This document shows, piece by piece, positions 51,511 to 61,374 of a stretch of DNA of 64,000 nt. Numbering within the stretch: the first letter of the stretch is position 1; the number at the start of each line of letters is the position of its first letter. Source of the stretch: Muriicola marianensis (GTDB lineage: Bacteria; Bacteroidota; Bacteroidia; Flavobacteriales; Flavobacteriaceae); contig NZ_BMFH01000001.1 in assembly GCF_014638095.1 (NCBI RefSeq), positions 620,001 to 684,000 of the forward strand. Direction: 5' to 3'. The position numbers were made by a program, and so were the translations under genes. The notes below the pieces were generated by a model. That model was not told the origin of the DNA. It searched no databases and worked only from the letters and a program-made list of their open reading frames with translations.

Positions 51511-54060
51511 ATGGACGATAATTTTTCACCAAGAGTAAAAGACGTAATTGCGTACAGCAAGGAAGAGGCCCTGAGGCTTGGTCACGACTTCATCGGGACC
51601 GAGCATTTGATGCTGGGATTACTCCGGGATGGCAGTGGCAAGGCCATTAGTATCCTGGACGCTTTGGACGTGGACCTCGATCATCTGCGCAGAAAGGTGG
51701 AAATCCTGAGTCCCGCAAACCCCAATCCCGGGAACACACAAAAAGACAAGAAGAACCTGCATCTCACCAGGCAGGCAGAGCGCGCTTTGAAGACTACCTT
51801 CCTGGAGGCAAAACTGTTCCAGAGTTCTTCCATCAATACAGCACACCTCCTCCTCTGCATCCTGAGGAATGAAAATGATCCCACCACCAAATTACTGCAC
51901 AAGCTCAAAGTGGATTATGACGGGGTGAAAGAACAATTCAAGTCTATGATCACCAGCGAGGACGATTATATAGATTCCCCCACCTCCGAATCCTTCCCCA
52001 GTGACTCAGACGAGCCCTCTGAAGGAAAGGAAGCCTCTTATGGAGGTACTTCTGCCCAGAAAGGAAGCAAGAAATCCAAGACCCCGGTCCTGGATAATTT
52101 TGGGAGGGATCTCACCCGCCTGGCGGAAGAGAACAAACTCGACCCGGTTGTAGGACGCGAAAAGGAGATCGAACGCGTCTCCCAGATCCTGAGCCGTAGA
52201 AAAAAGAACAATCCCCTCCTTATCGGTGAACCCGGTGTAGGAAAGAGTGCCATAGCGGAAGGTCTTGCCCTTCGTATTATCAACAAAAAGGTATCCCGTA
52301 TCCTTTATAACAAAAGGGTCGTGACCCTCGACCTGGCATCTCTGGTTGCCGGCACCAAATACCGCGGTCAGTTCGAAGAGAGGATGAAGGCCGTGATGAA
52401 CGAGCTGGAAAAAAATGACGACGTGATCCTGTTCATTGACGAGATCCATACCATCGTCGGAGCCGGAGGAGCCACAGGCAGCCTGGACGCTTCCAACATG
52501 TTTAAACCGGCCCTGGCAAGAGGAGAGATCCAGTGTATTGGAGCGACCACCCTTGACGAGTACCGCCAGTATATAGAGAAGGACGGAGCCCTCGAGCGAA
52601 GGTTTCAGAAGGTAATGGTTGAACCTACCACGGTAGAGGAGACCATAGAGATCCTCAGGAATATCAAAGGGAAATACGAGGACCACCATAATGTCCACTA
52701 TACGGACGATGCCATCCTGGCATGTGTAAAGCTCACAAACCGGTATATGACAGACCGATTCCTGCCGGACAAGGCTATTGACGCCCTTGACGAAGCAGGC
52801 TCCCGTGTTCACATCGTGAATATGGATGTGCCCAAGCAGATACTCGAACTCGAAAAGCAGCTAGAGGACGTGAGGGAACTCAAGAATACCGTGGTAAAAA
52901 AGCAGCGGTACGAAGAAGCAGCCAAGTTGAGAGACGATGAAAAACGCCTCGAAAAAGAACTGGCCGTAGCCCAGGAAAAATGGGAGGAGGACAGCAAGCT
53001 GCACAGGGAGACCGTCACCGAGGACAACGTGGCAGACGTGGTATCCATGATGAGTGGCATACCTGTGAATAAGATCGCACAGACCGAAAGCAATAAACTG
53101 GCCGAATTGCCCGCCCTGATAAAAGGGAACGTGATCGGACAGGACGAGGCCGTAGCCAAGGTGGCCAAGGCCATACAGAGGAACAGGGCCGGACTCAAGG
53201 ACCCCAACAAACCTATTGGCTCCTTTATCTTCCTCGGACAAACCGGGGTTGGTAAGACCCAGCTGGCGAAAGTTCTGGCCAAGGAACTCTTCGATTCCGA
53301 AGACGCCCTTATACGTATAGACATGAGCGAGTACATGGAGAAATTTGCCATCTCCAGACTTGTGGGAGCCCCTCCGGGGTATGTGGGTTACGAAGAAGGG
53401 GGACAGCTCACTGAGAAAGTGAGGCGCAAACCCTATTCTGTCATCCTCCTCGACGAGGTGGAGAAAGCTCACCCCGATGTCTTTAACATGTTGCTACAGG
53501 TGCTGGATGACGGATATCTGACAGACAGCCTGGGGAGGAAGATCGACTTCAGGAACACCATCATTATCATGACTTCCAATATCGGAGCCCGCCAGCTGAA
53601 GGACTTCGGACAAGGCGTTGGTTTTGGTACGGCGGCCAAGAAATCCCAGGAAGACTCACATCAGAAAAGCGTGATCGAGAATGCCTTGAAAAAGGCTTTT
53701 GCACCGGAATTCCTAAACAGGATAGACGATGTGATCGTCTTCAATCCCCTGGAAAGGGAGCATATCCACCAGATCATCGATATTGAGCTCGCCAAACTGT
53801 ACAGCAGGATCAAGGACATCGGCTATGACCTGAATCTTTCGAATAAGGCAAAAGACTATATCGCAGATAAAGGATTTGACAAACAATACGGCGCAAGGCC
53901 ACTGAAAAGGGCTATCCAGAAATATATAGAGGATGCACTTGCCGAGGAGATCGTCAATTCCAAGCTGGAGGAAGGCGACAGCATCTTCATGGACTACGAT
54001 GGAAAATCGGAATTACTGTCCATTAAGATCAAAAAGGCTAAGAAGTCTTCCGAGGCTTAG
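51511..54060 (+). CDS. clpC: ATP-dependent Clp protease ATP-binding subunit ClpC
   Basis: An 849-residue HSP100 unfoldase. It has an N domain with two Clp repeats (about 1-150), the first AAA+ module with Walker [10 protein letters not shown] and Walker [11 protein letters not shown], and the middle UVR-like coiled region ([13 protein letters not shown]). The second AAA+ module has GQTGVGKTQ and [15 protein letters not shown]. The short coiled middle domain separates ClpC from ClpB. It feeds substrates to ClpP. The gene is single with a strong terminator. Confidence 0.96.
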   Translation: MDDNFSPRVKDVIAYSKEEALRLGHDFIGTEHLMLGLLRDGSGKAISILDALDVDLDHLRRKVEILSPANPNPGNTQKDKKNLHLTRQAERALKTTFLEAKLFQSSSINTAHLLLCILRNENDPTTKLLHKLKVDYDGVKEQFKSMITSEDDYIDSPTSESFPSDSDEPSEGKEASYGGTSAQKGSKKSKTPVLDNFGRDLTRLAEENKLDPVVGREKEIERVSQILSRRKKNNPLLIGEPGVGKSAIAEGLALRIINKKVSRILYNKRVVTLDLASLVAGTKYRGQFEERMKAVMNELEKNDDVILFIDEIHTIVGAGGATGSLDASNMFKPALARGEIQCIGATTLDEYRQYIEKDGALERRFQKVMVEPTTVEETIEILRNIKGKYEDHHNVHYTDDAILACVKLTNRYMTDRFLPDKAIDALDEAGSRVHIVNMDVPKQILELEKQLEDVRELKNTVVKKQRYEEAAKLRDDEKRLEKELAVAQEKWEEDSKLHRETVTEDNVADVVSMMSGIPVNKIAQTESNKLAELPALIKGNVIGQDEAVAKVAKAIQRNRAGLKDPNKPIGSFIFLGQTGVGKTQLAKVLAKELFDSEDALIRIDMSEYMEKFAISRLVGAPPGYVGYEEGGQLTEKVRRKPYSVILLDEVEKAHPDVFNMLLQVLDDGYLTDSLGRKIDFRNTIIIMTSNIGARQLKDFGQGVGFGTAAKKSQEDSHQKSVIENALKKAFAPEFLNRIDDVIVFNPLEREHIHQIIDIELAKLYSRIKDIGYDLNLSNKAKDYIADKGFDKQYGARPLKRAIQKYIEDALAEEIVNSKLEEGDSIFMDYDGKSELLSIKIKKAKKSSEA

Positions 54061-54083
54061 ATTGTAGGAAATAATTCTATTGA

Positions 54084-54113
54084 GGGTGTCATTAAACTGA
54101 CACCCTTTTTTTT
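54084..54113 (+). terminator. Terminator after clpC
   Basis: GGGTGTCA and TGACACCC form an 8-bp stem with a 6-nt loop, followed by eight T residues. Confidence 0.93.
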
Positions 54114-54242
54114 GCCGTTTAATCTCATTCCTGCCCATGGGGAGCACATCATGTCGATTAAACGATTTTTACGCCTTTAATCTAATATTTTTCAATCCCG
54201 ATGGCCTTCCGAATACTTTCGTATTGAACACTACAAAACTAC

Positions 54243-54650
54243 ATGGGGATGAAAGTAAGGCCGATAAAAACACCGGTTGTCGTAAAGGAGTATGTGCTGG
54301 ATATAGGAACCGTGCAGGTCTTCGATGACTATATGGTGGCCGTTTACAACGAGGGAGTCACTGTGACTCTGGAAAGGGCTTACCAATTGATCGGGATCTC
54401 CGAGATCCATTACAGGGACAGGCCCTTTGGTTTTATCAGCTACCGAAAGAATTCTTACGCTATAGACCCAACGATTTACAACTATGTTCGGGAGTTGCCA
54501 AATTTAAAGGCATATGCTATTGTCTCTGTGAAAGAAATGCACATGCACAATTTCACCATAGAGAAGATGTTCTACAAAAAGCCGATGAAATTCTTTATCG
54601 ACTACAACAATGCCCTCACCTGGGTCAAAAGACGGGTAGCCAAAAATTAA
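54243..54650 (+). CDS. Conserved flavobacterial protein of unknown function
   Basis: A 135-residue basic protein I cannot name. Patterns such as VVVKEYVLDIGTVQVFDDYMVAVY followed by LKAYAIVSVKEM and FFIDYNNALTWVKRRV recall small STAS/SpoIIAA-like proteins of Bacteroidetes, but no functional residue is recognisable. A second ATG lies two codons further in. It stands between the clpC terminator and the convergent nnr gene, 1 nt from its end. Confidence 0.7.
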   Translation: MGMKVRPIKTPVVVKEYVLDIGTVQVFDDYMVAVYNEGVTVTLERAYQLIGISEIHYRDRPFGFISYRKNSYAIDPTIYNYVRELPNLKAYAIVSVKEMHMHNFTIEKMFYKKPMKFFIDYNNALTWVKRRVAKN

Positions 54651-54651
54651 G

Positions 54652-56190
54652 TTACTCCCCTTCCTCTTCGTTACTTTGGGTTGAATCTTCCAGGTAGAAT
54701 TCCCGGAAGGCTGTTCCAAGTTGTATTATAATATCCCCCGCTGTAAGGGATTCCATACTTTGTGCTTGCAGGCATAGGTCTCCTGCCCTGCCATGTACAT
54801 ACACCCCCATAAGTGCGGCCTCCAGGGGGGTGTATCCCTGGGCGAGCAGTCCGGTGATCACCCCCGTAAGGACATCCCCGCTACCGGCAGTGGCCATCCC
54901 CGGGTTCCCCGAGGTATTCACATAGCCTTTTTCTTTATCGAGTACTATGGTATGCGCTCCCTTAATGACAAGGATGCAGCCTACCTTCTTCACGAATTCC
55001 CTGGCCATCTCCAGTTTTTCGAATTCGTTTTTCCAGGAACCGATCAGACGTTCCAGTTCGCCGGGATGAGGGGTCAGCACGGAGAGTGGGGGCAGAAGTT
55101 TCAACATGGCCTTTTCTTTAGCCAGCATATTCAGTCCATCAGCGTCAACTACTACAGGGGATGACCATCCCTCCAGGAAGGACCTGAATGCTGCTAAGGA
55201 AGGTTTGGAAGTGCCCATACCCATCCCGATACCGACAACTGTTGGTTGAAAGGGAATTTTTATTTCCCTGATCTCCTTTTCTTCTCCATCGGTCAGAACC
55301 ATCACTTCCGGGATACTGGATTGCAAGGGGTTCAGCCCACAGCCCGGCACATAGGCCGTAACGAGTCCGCTCCCACTTCTTAGGCAGGCCTCTGCTGCAA
55401 GTTTTATTGCACCAATTTTACCATGAGACCCACCAGCAATTACGGCATGACCAAAAGTACCTTTATGAGAAAATTTACTCCTGAATCGATAGAGAGGTCT
55501 GATCTCGTGGTAACCTATCAATTCATAATCCGTATCCAGGGAATTTATAAAGGCCTCATCCAGACCGATATCCAGGGCCACCCACTGTTCACAAAAACTT
55601 CCTGTGGATGGCAGGAAAAAGACCAGTTTCGGGTGTTGAAAGGTCAGGACGTAGTTGGCGTGAATAACCCGGCCCAGATCAGAAGGTTTGTCGAGGAACA
55701 TCCCGGAGGGTATGTCTATGGAAACCAACAGGTTCTTGCCAGAGTTCAAGTCTTGCATGAGTCGGCCCACCCATGGACTTGGCTCCCTGTTCAACCCTGT
55801 TCCGAAGATAGCATCCACTACTATATCACCGTCTTGTATGTCGGGCATGGGACTTTTCTCCTTTAAAATTTCAGGCCATACCTTTTGCTCCTTGAGCCTG
55901 TCAAAATTGATCAGGAAATCCTGCGACCTTTTGTCGCTATAGTTCACGACGTACACTTGAATTTTATACCCGTGTTCCAGCAGATGCCTTGCTACGACCA
56001 GTCCGTCTCCCCCATTATTGCCGATCCCGCAGAATATGTGCAAGGTGACGGGAGAACCATTCAATTGCTGGTGCAACCAATTGAAAATGGTGATCCCGGC
56101 CCTTTCCATAAGCTCTTCACTCCGGAGGTTCTGGCTTTGTATGGTATAGGCATCAGCAGCCCTGATCTGTTCCGCGGATAGTATTTTCAT
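54652..56190 (-). CDS. nnr: Bifunctional NAD(P)H-hydrate epimerase/dehydratase
   Basis: A 512-residue metabolite-repair enzyme. The N-terminal YjeF domain (about 1-220) is the epimerase: EELMERAG, CGIGNNGGDGLVVARHLLEHG, DAIFGTGL. The C-terminal domain (about 230-500) is the ADP/ATP-dependent dehydratase: GSHGKIGAIKLAAEACLRSGSGLVTAY, VDADGLNML, LTPHPGELERLIG, GNPGMATAGSGDVLTG. It restores NADH and NADPH from their hydrated forms. Single gene, divergent from the thr operon. Confidence 0.95.
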   Translation of the reverse strand: MKILSAEQIRAADAYTIQSQNLRSEELMERAGITIFNWLHQQLNGSPVTLHIFCGIGNNGGDGLVVARHLLEHGYKIQVYVVNYSDKRSQDFLINFDRLKEQKVWPEILKEKSPMPDIQDGDIVVDAIFGTGLNREPSPWVGRLMQDLNSGKNLLVSIDIPSGMFLDKPSDLGRVIHANYVLTFQHPKLVFFLPSTGSFCEQWVALDIGLDEAFINSLDTDYELIGYHEIRPLYRFRSKFSHKGTFGHAVIAGGSHGKIGAIKLAAEACLRSGSGLVTAYVPGCGLNPLQSSIPEVMVLTDGEEKEIREIKIPFQPTVVGIGMGMGTSKPSLAAFRSFLEGWSSPVVVDADGLNMLAKEKAMLKLLPPLSVLTPHPGELERLIGSWKNEFEKLEMAREFVKKVGCILVIKGAHTIVLDKEKGYVNTSGNPGMATAGSGDVLTGVITGLLAQGYTPLEAALMGVYVHGRAGDLCLQAQSMESLTAGDIIIQLGTAFREFYLEDSTQSNEEEGE

Positions 56191-56337
56191 TTCATTAGGT
56201 TCGGATATGATACGTCACACCTCTAGGGATCATCAGCAGGATCCTGATAGAAAGTTCACACTTTTTCCCGGTGTCTGTATGAAATCCGCAAAAAAGCTCG
56301 AGATTCTCCTGCATGTCCTCAAAAATCCATTGATTTG

Positions 56338-56368
56338 TTTGGGCGGCTAGGTAAAAATACTACATTTG
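56338..56368 (+). promoter_or_regulatory. thr operon promoter
   Basis: TTTG at 56338-56341 and TACATTTG at 56361-56368 match the Bacteroidetes -33 (TTG) and -7 (TAnnTTTG) boxes with a 19-nt spacer. The expected transcription start is at about 56373-56376, almost at the ATG of the leader ORF, leaving a 5' leader of about 150 nt before thrA. Confidence 0.75.
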
Positions 56369-56374
56369 AACCGT

Positions 56375-56470
56375 ATGAGATCGAATCCCTTTTCATTCTT
56401 GCCAATCCACTGGGTGGTAACCTTGTACCCTTTTCAAAAGGTGGTGACCACCATCACCCCATGGGGGTAG
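56375..56470 (+). CDS. Candidate thr operon leader peptide
   Basis: A 31-codon reading frame that starts within a few nt of the predicted transcription start and ends 57 nt before thrA. Its C-terminal part reads QKVVTTITPWG, with Thr-Thr-Ile-Thr, the same quartet as in the E. coli thrL peptide, which stalls ribosomes when threonyl- or isoleucyl-tRNA is scarce. GC-rich palindromes overlap these codons (GGTGGT-G-ACCACC, CCCCATGGGG). No T-run terminator follows, so a classical attenuator is not complete; control could act on translation of thrA. Not a proven gene. Confidence 0.5.
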   Translation: MRSNPFSFLPIHWVVTLYPFQKVVTTITPWG

Positions 56471-56527
56471 TCTCACATCATTCTCAGCAGTCCCATTTCT
56501 CTTTAGTTTCCTTAATTCCTTATTACG

Positions 56528-58972
56528 ATGAAAGTTTTAAAATTTGGTGGTACTTCCGTGGCCTCTGCCGACGTGATCAAGCAGGTCAGGGACATTTTGA
56601 ATCACACAGATACAGACAGGGTAGCCGTGGTAGTCTCTGCCCTGGGGGGGATCACTGACCACCTGCTCGATACTATGGATATCGCTTCCCGCCAGGATGC
56701 CGCATATCGAAAATCACTCAAGGGCATAGAGAACAGGCATTTGGAAGTGGTCAGGGAGCTGATGCCGATGAAATCCCAAAGCGGTGTGCTCAGCAAGGTA
56801 AAAAGCGAACTCAATGTGCTGGAGACCCTTCTGGATGGCGTATTTTACATTGGTGAGATAACTCCCCGGTTATCAGACAGGATCGTCAGCTTTGGAGAGT
56901 TGTTGTCTGCCTTTATCATCAGCGAGTATTTTAAGTCGAGCGGGTTAAACGCCGTATTTAAAGACTCCCGGGAACTCCTTCTCACCGACCAAAGCCATGG
57001 GAAGGCCGCAGTTGATTTTAAGGAATCCAACAAACGAATTCGGGAGTACTTTGAGCAGGAGAAGGCAGCCGTAGTGGTACTTCCAGGTTTTATCGCTTCC
57101 TCCGAGGACGGCAATGTAACAACCCTGGGAAGAGGGGGATCAGATTTCACAGCCTCAATCCTGGCCGCAGCTGTGGAAGCGGAGGAATTACAGATATGGA
57201 CCGATGTGAGTGGGATGTATACCGCGAATCCCAGGATCGTGAAACAGGCCAAGCCCATCGCCCATATATCATATGAAGAGGCCATGGAACTATCGCATTT
57301 TGGCGCCAAGGTGCTCTATCCGCCCACGGTGCAGCCCGTCCTGGCGAAAGGCCTCCCCATTCTGATCAAGAACACTTTCGATCCCGCTGCCACCGGAACG
57401 CTGATCACGAAAAAGTCACCGGAAGAAGGGAGGACAGTCAGGGGGATCAGTTACATCCCGGGGATTTCCCTCCTCTCCCTGGAAGGTCCGGGCATGATCG
57501 GTATCCCCGGTATCTCCAAGCGTTTATTTGAGGTACTTTCCGCAGCCAGTATCAGTGTGGTCCTTATCACCCAGGCTTCTTCGGAGCACTCTATCTGCAT
57601 CGGTATTGCCGATGAGGACGCCTCAAAAGCGATCAGGGAGATCGACAAGGCTTTCAGTTACGAACGGTCTCAGGGAAAGATCAAACCCGTAATCCACGAA
57701 AAAGACCTGGCCATCATCGCCCTGGTAGGGGATCAGATGAAGAACCACCAGGGGCTGAGTGGCAGGATGTTCAGCACCCTGGGGAAAAACAACGTAAACA
57801 TCAGGGCCATTGCCCAGGGGGCTTCTGAGAGAAATATCTCGGCTGTGATCCGAAAGGAAGACGTGAAGAAGGCTCTGAACACCCTCCACGAGACATTCTT
57901 CGAGGAGAACATCAAACAGTTAAACCTTTTTGTGCTCGGGACGGGGAATGTAGGAGCGAAACTACTGGAGCAACTCAGGAAACAAAAGAAGTACCTGAAG
58001 GACCATCTGAGGCTCAATGTCAGGGTGCTCGGGATCTCCAACTCCCGAAAGATGTACTTCGATGAGCAGGGCATTCCGCTTCAACAGTGGCCAGATCTCC
58101 TGCAAACAGGTGCGAAAGCAGACCCCAAGGAATTCTTCAAGACCATTCAGCATATCAATGCCCGCAACAGCATCCTGGTCGACAACACGGCCAGCGAGAA
58201 GGTGGCTGAGCGCTATCCCCAGTATCTAAGGGAAAGTATTTCTGTCGTCACCTGCAACAAGATCGCGTGTTCCTCGGCTTTCAGCAATTACAAACAGCTG
58301 AAGGGCCTAGCCTCAAAGTACAGGGCACCTTTCTTATTTGAGACCAATGTGGGGGCGGGGCTGCCGATCATAGACACCCTGAAAAATCTGATAGCCTCCG
58401 GGGATGAGGTCAGGGAGATCAAGGCAGTGCTTTCAGGCAGTCTTAATTTTGTCTTCGACCATTTCAATGAGGACACCACCTTTCACGACGTGGTGAAACA
58501 GGCCCAGGAAGAAGGATATACTGAACCTGATCCTAAGATCGATCTCAGCGGGATCGACGTGATGAGAAAGATCCTGATCCTGGCCAGGGAAAGCGGATTC
58601 CAACTGGAACTCTCCAAGATCGAAAACCGGTCCTTTCTTCCGGAGGAAGCTTTGAAAACCAAGGATAACGACAGTTTTTTCGCCGCTCTGAAGAAACACG
58701 AGCCCGGTTTCCAAAAACTGGTAAAGGCAGCCAAGGCAAAAAAGTGCAAATTAAAATTTGTGGCATCCCTCAAGGACGGTAAAGCCAGTGTGGGACTGGA
58801 GCACATCCCCGCAGGGCATGATTTCTATTCCCTGGCGGGCAGTGACAATATCGTCCTTTTCTATACGAAGAGGTATCCTAAACAACCGCTGATCATTAAA
58901 GGCGCAGGTGCCGGGGCCGATGTCACAGCATCGGGTATCTTTGCCGATATCATCAGAGTTGGGACGTATTAA
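56528..58972 (+). CDS. thrA: Bifunctional aspartokinase/homoserine dehydrogenase
   Basis: An 814-residue enzyme for the first and third steps from aspartate to threonine. The aspartokinase domain (about 1-290) starts KFGGTSVASAD and has TLGRGGSDFTAS. Two ACT-type regulatory domains follow at about 300-450 (GMIGIPGISKRLFEVLSAASISVVLI). The homoserine dehydrogenase (about 460-814) starts LFVLGTGNVGAKLLEQL and ends KGAGAGADVTASGIF. The fused order is as in E. coli ThrA. It heads thrABC, with thrB 61 nt and thrC 2 nt after the preceding stops. Confidence 0.97.
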   Translation: MKVLKFGGTSVASADVIKQVRDILNHTDTDRVAVVVSALGGITDHLLDTMDIASRQDAAYRKSLKGIENRHLEVVRELMPMKSQSGVLSKVKSELNVLETLLDGVFYIGEITPRLSDRIVSFGELLSAFIISEYFKSSGLNAVFKDSRELLLTDQSHGKAAVDFKESNKRIREYFEQEKAAVVVLPGFIASSEDGNVTTLGRGGSDFTASILAAAVEAEELQIWTDVSGMYTANPRIVKQAKPIAHISYEEAMELSHFGAKVLYPPTVQPVLAKGLPILIKNTFDPAATGTLITKKSPEEGRTVRGISYIPGISLLSLEGPGMIGIPGISKRLFEVLSAASISVVLITQASSEHSICIGIADEDASKAIREIDKAFSYERSQGKIKPVIHEKDLAIIALVGDQMKNHQGLSGRMFSTLGKNNVNIRAIAQGASERNISAVIRKEDVKKALNTLHETFFEENIKQLNLFVLGTGNVGAKLLEQLRKQKKYLKDHLRLNVRVLGISNSRKMYFDEQGIPLQQWPDLLQTGAKADPKEFFKTIQHINARNSILVDNTASEKVAERYPQYLRESISVVTCNKIACSSAFSNYKQLKGLASKYRAPFLFETNVGAGLPIIDTLKNLIASGDEVREIKAVLSGSLNFVFDHFNEDTTFHDVVKQAQEEGYTEPDPKIDLSGIDVMRKILILARESGFQLELSKIENRSFLPEEALKTKDNDSFFAALKKHEPGFQKLVKAAKAKKCKLKFVASLKDGKASVGLEHIPAGHDFYSLAGSDNIVLFYTKRYPKQPLIIKGAGAGADVTASGIFADIIRVGTY

Positions 58973-59033
58973 CCGCACTCACGGTGTTTAAACAAAGATT
59001 TTGTAGTAGTTTCGAACCAGGTATTCGCAATTC

Positions 59034-59981
59034 ATGATACAAAACGAGATCAAAGTATTCTGTCCAGCCACCATCGCCAATATATCCTGTGGCTTTGATG
59101 TCCTCGGCCTTGCCCTGGGATCGGTTGGGGACGAAATGGTGATCAGAAAAACGGAATTACCCGGTATTGTGATCACCCGGATCACAGGACAGGATCTCCC
59201 TTTGGAAGCCCAAAAAAACGTCGCCGGTGTGGCCGGGTTGGCCATGCTGGAATCCCTGAACTATCAGGGTGGTTTTGAGCTTGAGATCCATAAAAAGATC
59301 AAAGCCGGTAGTGGGATCGGGAGCAGTGCGGCAAGTGCCTCCGGCGTGGTATGGGGCATCAATCAGCTCCTCGGCGAACCGTGCACGGAAGAACAACTGG
59401 TCCGCTTCGCCATGGAAGGCGAGAAACTGGCCAGCGGTACACCCCATGCAGACAATGTGGCCCCAGCCATCTACGGGGGTATCACCCTCGTGCGGAGTTC
59501 TGACCCCCTGGATGTGGTCCGAATCCACTGCCCCTCCGAGCTCTACGCTTCCGTCGTGCATCCCCACATAGAGATCAAGACGGCAGATTCCCGCAAGATC
59601 CTGAGGACGAGTATTTCCCTGGCCGACGGGATCAGGCAGTGGGGTAACCTCGGTGCCCTCATCGCCGGTTTCTACAAAGAAGATTACGCCCTGATCAGCA
59701 GATCCCTGGAAGACCACATCATTGAACCCATCCGATCTATCCTTATCCCGGGCTTCGACGAGATCAAGCAACAGGCCCTGGCTGCAGGTGCCCTGGGATG
59801 CGGCATATCGGGATCGGGGCCGTCCATTTTTTCCCTCAGCAAAGGTGAGGAAACCGCCCAAAATGCAGCCCGTGCCATGAGTGATGTGCTCAGTAAACTC
59901 GACCTCGAGCATGATGCCTACGTTTCCGGCATCAATACCGAAGGAATAAAACTCATCACTGGTAAAGGAGTAAGCCCCTGA
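59034..59981 (+). CDS. thrB: Homoserine kinase
   Basis: A 315-residue GHMP kinase. Signature KIKAGSGIGSSAASASG is the ATP-binding GHMP loop; the later GCGISGSGPSIFSLS is the family C-terminal motif. It phosphorylates homoserine for ThrC. The start follows thrA by 61 nt and its stop is 2 nt before the thrC ATG. Confidence 0.96.
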   Translation: MIQNEIKVFCPATIANISCGFDVLGLALGSVGDEMVIRKTELPGIVITRITGQDLPLEAQKNVAGVAGLAMLESLNYQGGFELEIHKKIKAGSGIGSSAASASGVVWGINQLLGEPCTEEQLVRFAMEGEKLASGTPHADNVAPAIYGGITLVRSSDPLDVVRIHCPSELYASVVHPHIEIKTADSRKILRTSISLADGIRQWGNLGALIAGFYKEDYALISRSLEDHIIEPIRSILIPGFDEIKQQALAAGALGCGISGSGPSIFSLSKGEETAQNAARAMSDVLSKLDLEHDAYVSGINTEGIKLITGKGVSP

Positions 59982-59983
59982 AG

Positions 59984-61276
59984 ATGAAGTACTACAGTCT
60001 CAACAGAAGGTCACCCTCGGTCTCTTACAGGGAAGCGGTCATTCGCGGGATTGCTCCGGACGGCGGACTTTACTTCCCGGAAGAGATCCCAAAGTTTAAA
60101 AAGGGATTCATCGATGAGATCAGGAATCTCTCACCTGTGGAAATCGGGATGGAGGCCATGAAACCTTTTGTCCAAGAGGAAATACCTCCTGATGTCCTCG
60201 AAGAGATCTTAGACAAAGTACTGGATTTCAAATTTCCCCTGGTTTCTTTGGATAAAGGAATCTCCTCCCTGGAGCTTTTCCACGGCCCGACCATGGCCTT
60301 TAAGGATGTAGGCGCCCGTTTTATGGCACTCAGCCTGGGATATTTTTTCAGGAACACCGATCAGGAAGTAACCGTACTCGTAGCTACTTCAGGGGATACG
60401 GGCGGGGCCGTCGCTAAAGGATTCCTCGGTGTACCCGGGGTGAATGTGGTTATCCTCTACCCGGACAAAAAAGTAAGCGACATTCAGGAGCGGCAGCTCA
60501 CCACCCTGGGCCAGAATATAAAGGCCTTAAGGGTCAAAGGTACTTTCGACGATTGCCAGCGCATGGTAAAAAAAGCCTTCGTCGATGAGGCCCTCTCTAA
60601 ATCCGTACAGCTTACCTCGGCCAACTCTATCAACGTGGCACGCTGGCTGCCACAAATGCTGTATTACCTGATAGCCTACAAGCAGAGAACCGAAACAGAT
60701 AAAAATCTGGTCTTTTCCGTGCCCAGTGGTAATTTCGGTAATATATGTGCAGGGATGATGGCCCAGCAGATGGGGTTGCCGGTCGGCCATTTCATTGCCT
60801 CAACCAATGTAAACGACACTGTTCCCAGATTCATGCAGACATCTCAGTATGAACCCCACCCCTCTACTGCCACTATCTCTAATGCGATGGATGTGGGAGA
60901 TCCGAGCAATTTTGTCAGGATACTGGAATTATACGACAACGACTTTTCACGCCTGGAGCAAAATCTGAGTTCCTATTCTTTTACCGACTCTGAAACCAAG
61001 TCGGCAATGACCCGTCTATTTAAGCAATACGATTATGTGGCAGACCCTCACGGAGCTGTGGGATATCTGGGGCTGAAAAAATATATGGAGACACATCCGG
61101 AAACTGATGGAGTCTTTTTGGAAACAGCGCATCCCGTAAAATTCCTGGATGTGGTACGGTCTACTCTGCACATAGAAATCCCTCTTCCCAGGCAGATCCG
61201 TGAAGTGATGGATCGCGAAAAGGTTTCTGTTCCTCTGCAGACCTATGATGAGCTCAGGGACTTCCTGATGTCGTGA
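59984..61276 (+). CDS. thrC: Threonine synthase
   Basis: A 430-residue PLP enzyme converting O-phosphohomoserine to threonine. The PLP lysine lies in HGPTMAFKDVGARF, the phosphate-binding region includes TSGDTGGAVAKGF, and NSINVARWLPQ and PSGNFGNICAGMMA are conserved. Last gene of thrABC, with no strong hairpin terminator seen after it. Confidence 0.96.
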   Translation: MKYYSLNRRSPSVSYREAVIRGIAPDGGLYFPEEIPKFKKGFIDEIRNLSPVEIGMEAMKPFVQEEIPPDVLEEILDKVLDFKFPLVSLDKGISSLELFHGPTMAFKDVGARFMALSLGYFFRNTDQEVTVLVATSGDTGGAVAKGFLGVPGVNVVILYPDKKVSDIQERQLTTLGQNIKALRVKGTFDDCQRMVKKAFVDEALSKSVQLTSANSINVARWLPQMLYYLIAYKQRTETDKNLVFSVPSGNFGNICAGMMAQQMGLPVGHFIASTNVNDTVPRFMQTSQYEPHPSTATISNAMDVGDPSNFVRILELYDNDFSRLEQNLSSYSFTDSETKSAMTRLFKQYDYVADPHGAVGYLGLKKYMETHPETDGVFLETAHPVKFLDVVRSTLHIEIPLPRQIREVMDREKVSVPLQTYDELRDFLMS

Positions 61277-61343
61277 ACCTTCTCCCCTTTCAAAAAAATG
61301 GTTAAAACTTTTACGCCGGAAAGTGGTCAAGACTAATTTTCAA

Positions 61344-61351
61344 TACCTTTG
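61344..61351 (+). promoter_or_regulatory. -7 box of gcvT
   Basis: TACCTTTG matches TAnnTTTG 23 nt before the gcvT start codon. No convincing TTG at -33. Confidence 0.6.
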
Positions 61352-61374
61352 CGCCACATTGAAAAAAGCGCATC

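Noticed and set aside
56335-56658. A 107-codon reading frame overlapping the thr leader and the first codons of thrA.
   Set aside because: It overlaps thrA in another frame and has the composition of a chance reading frame; the 31-codon leader ORF fits the promoter better.
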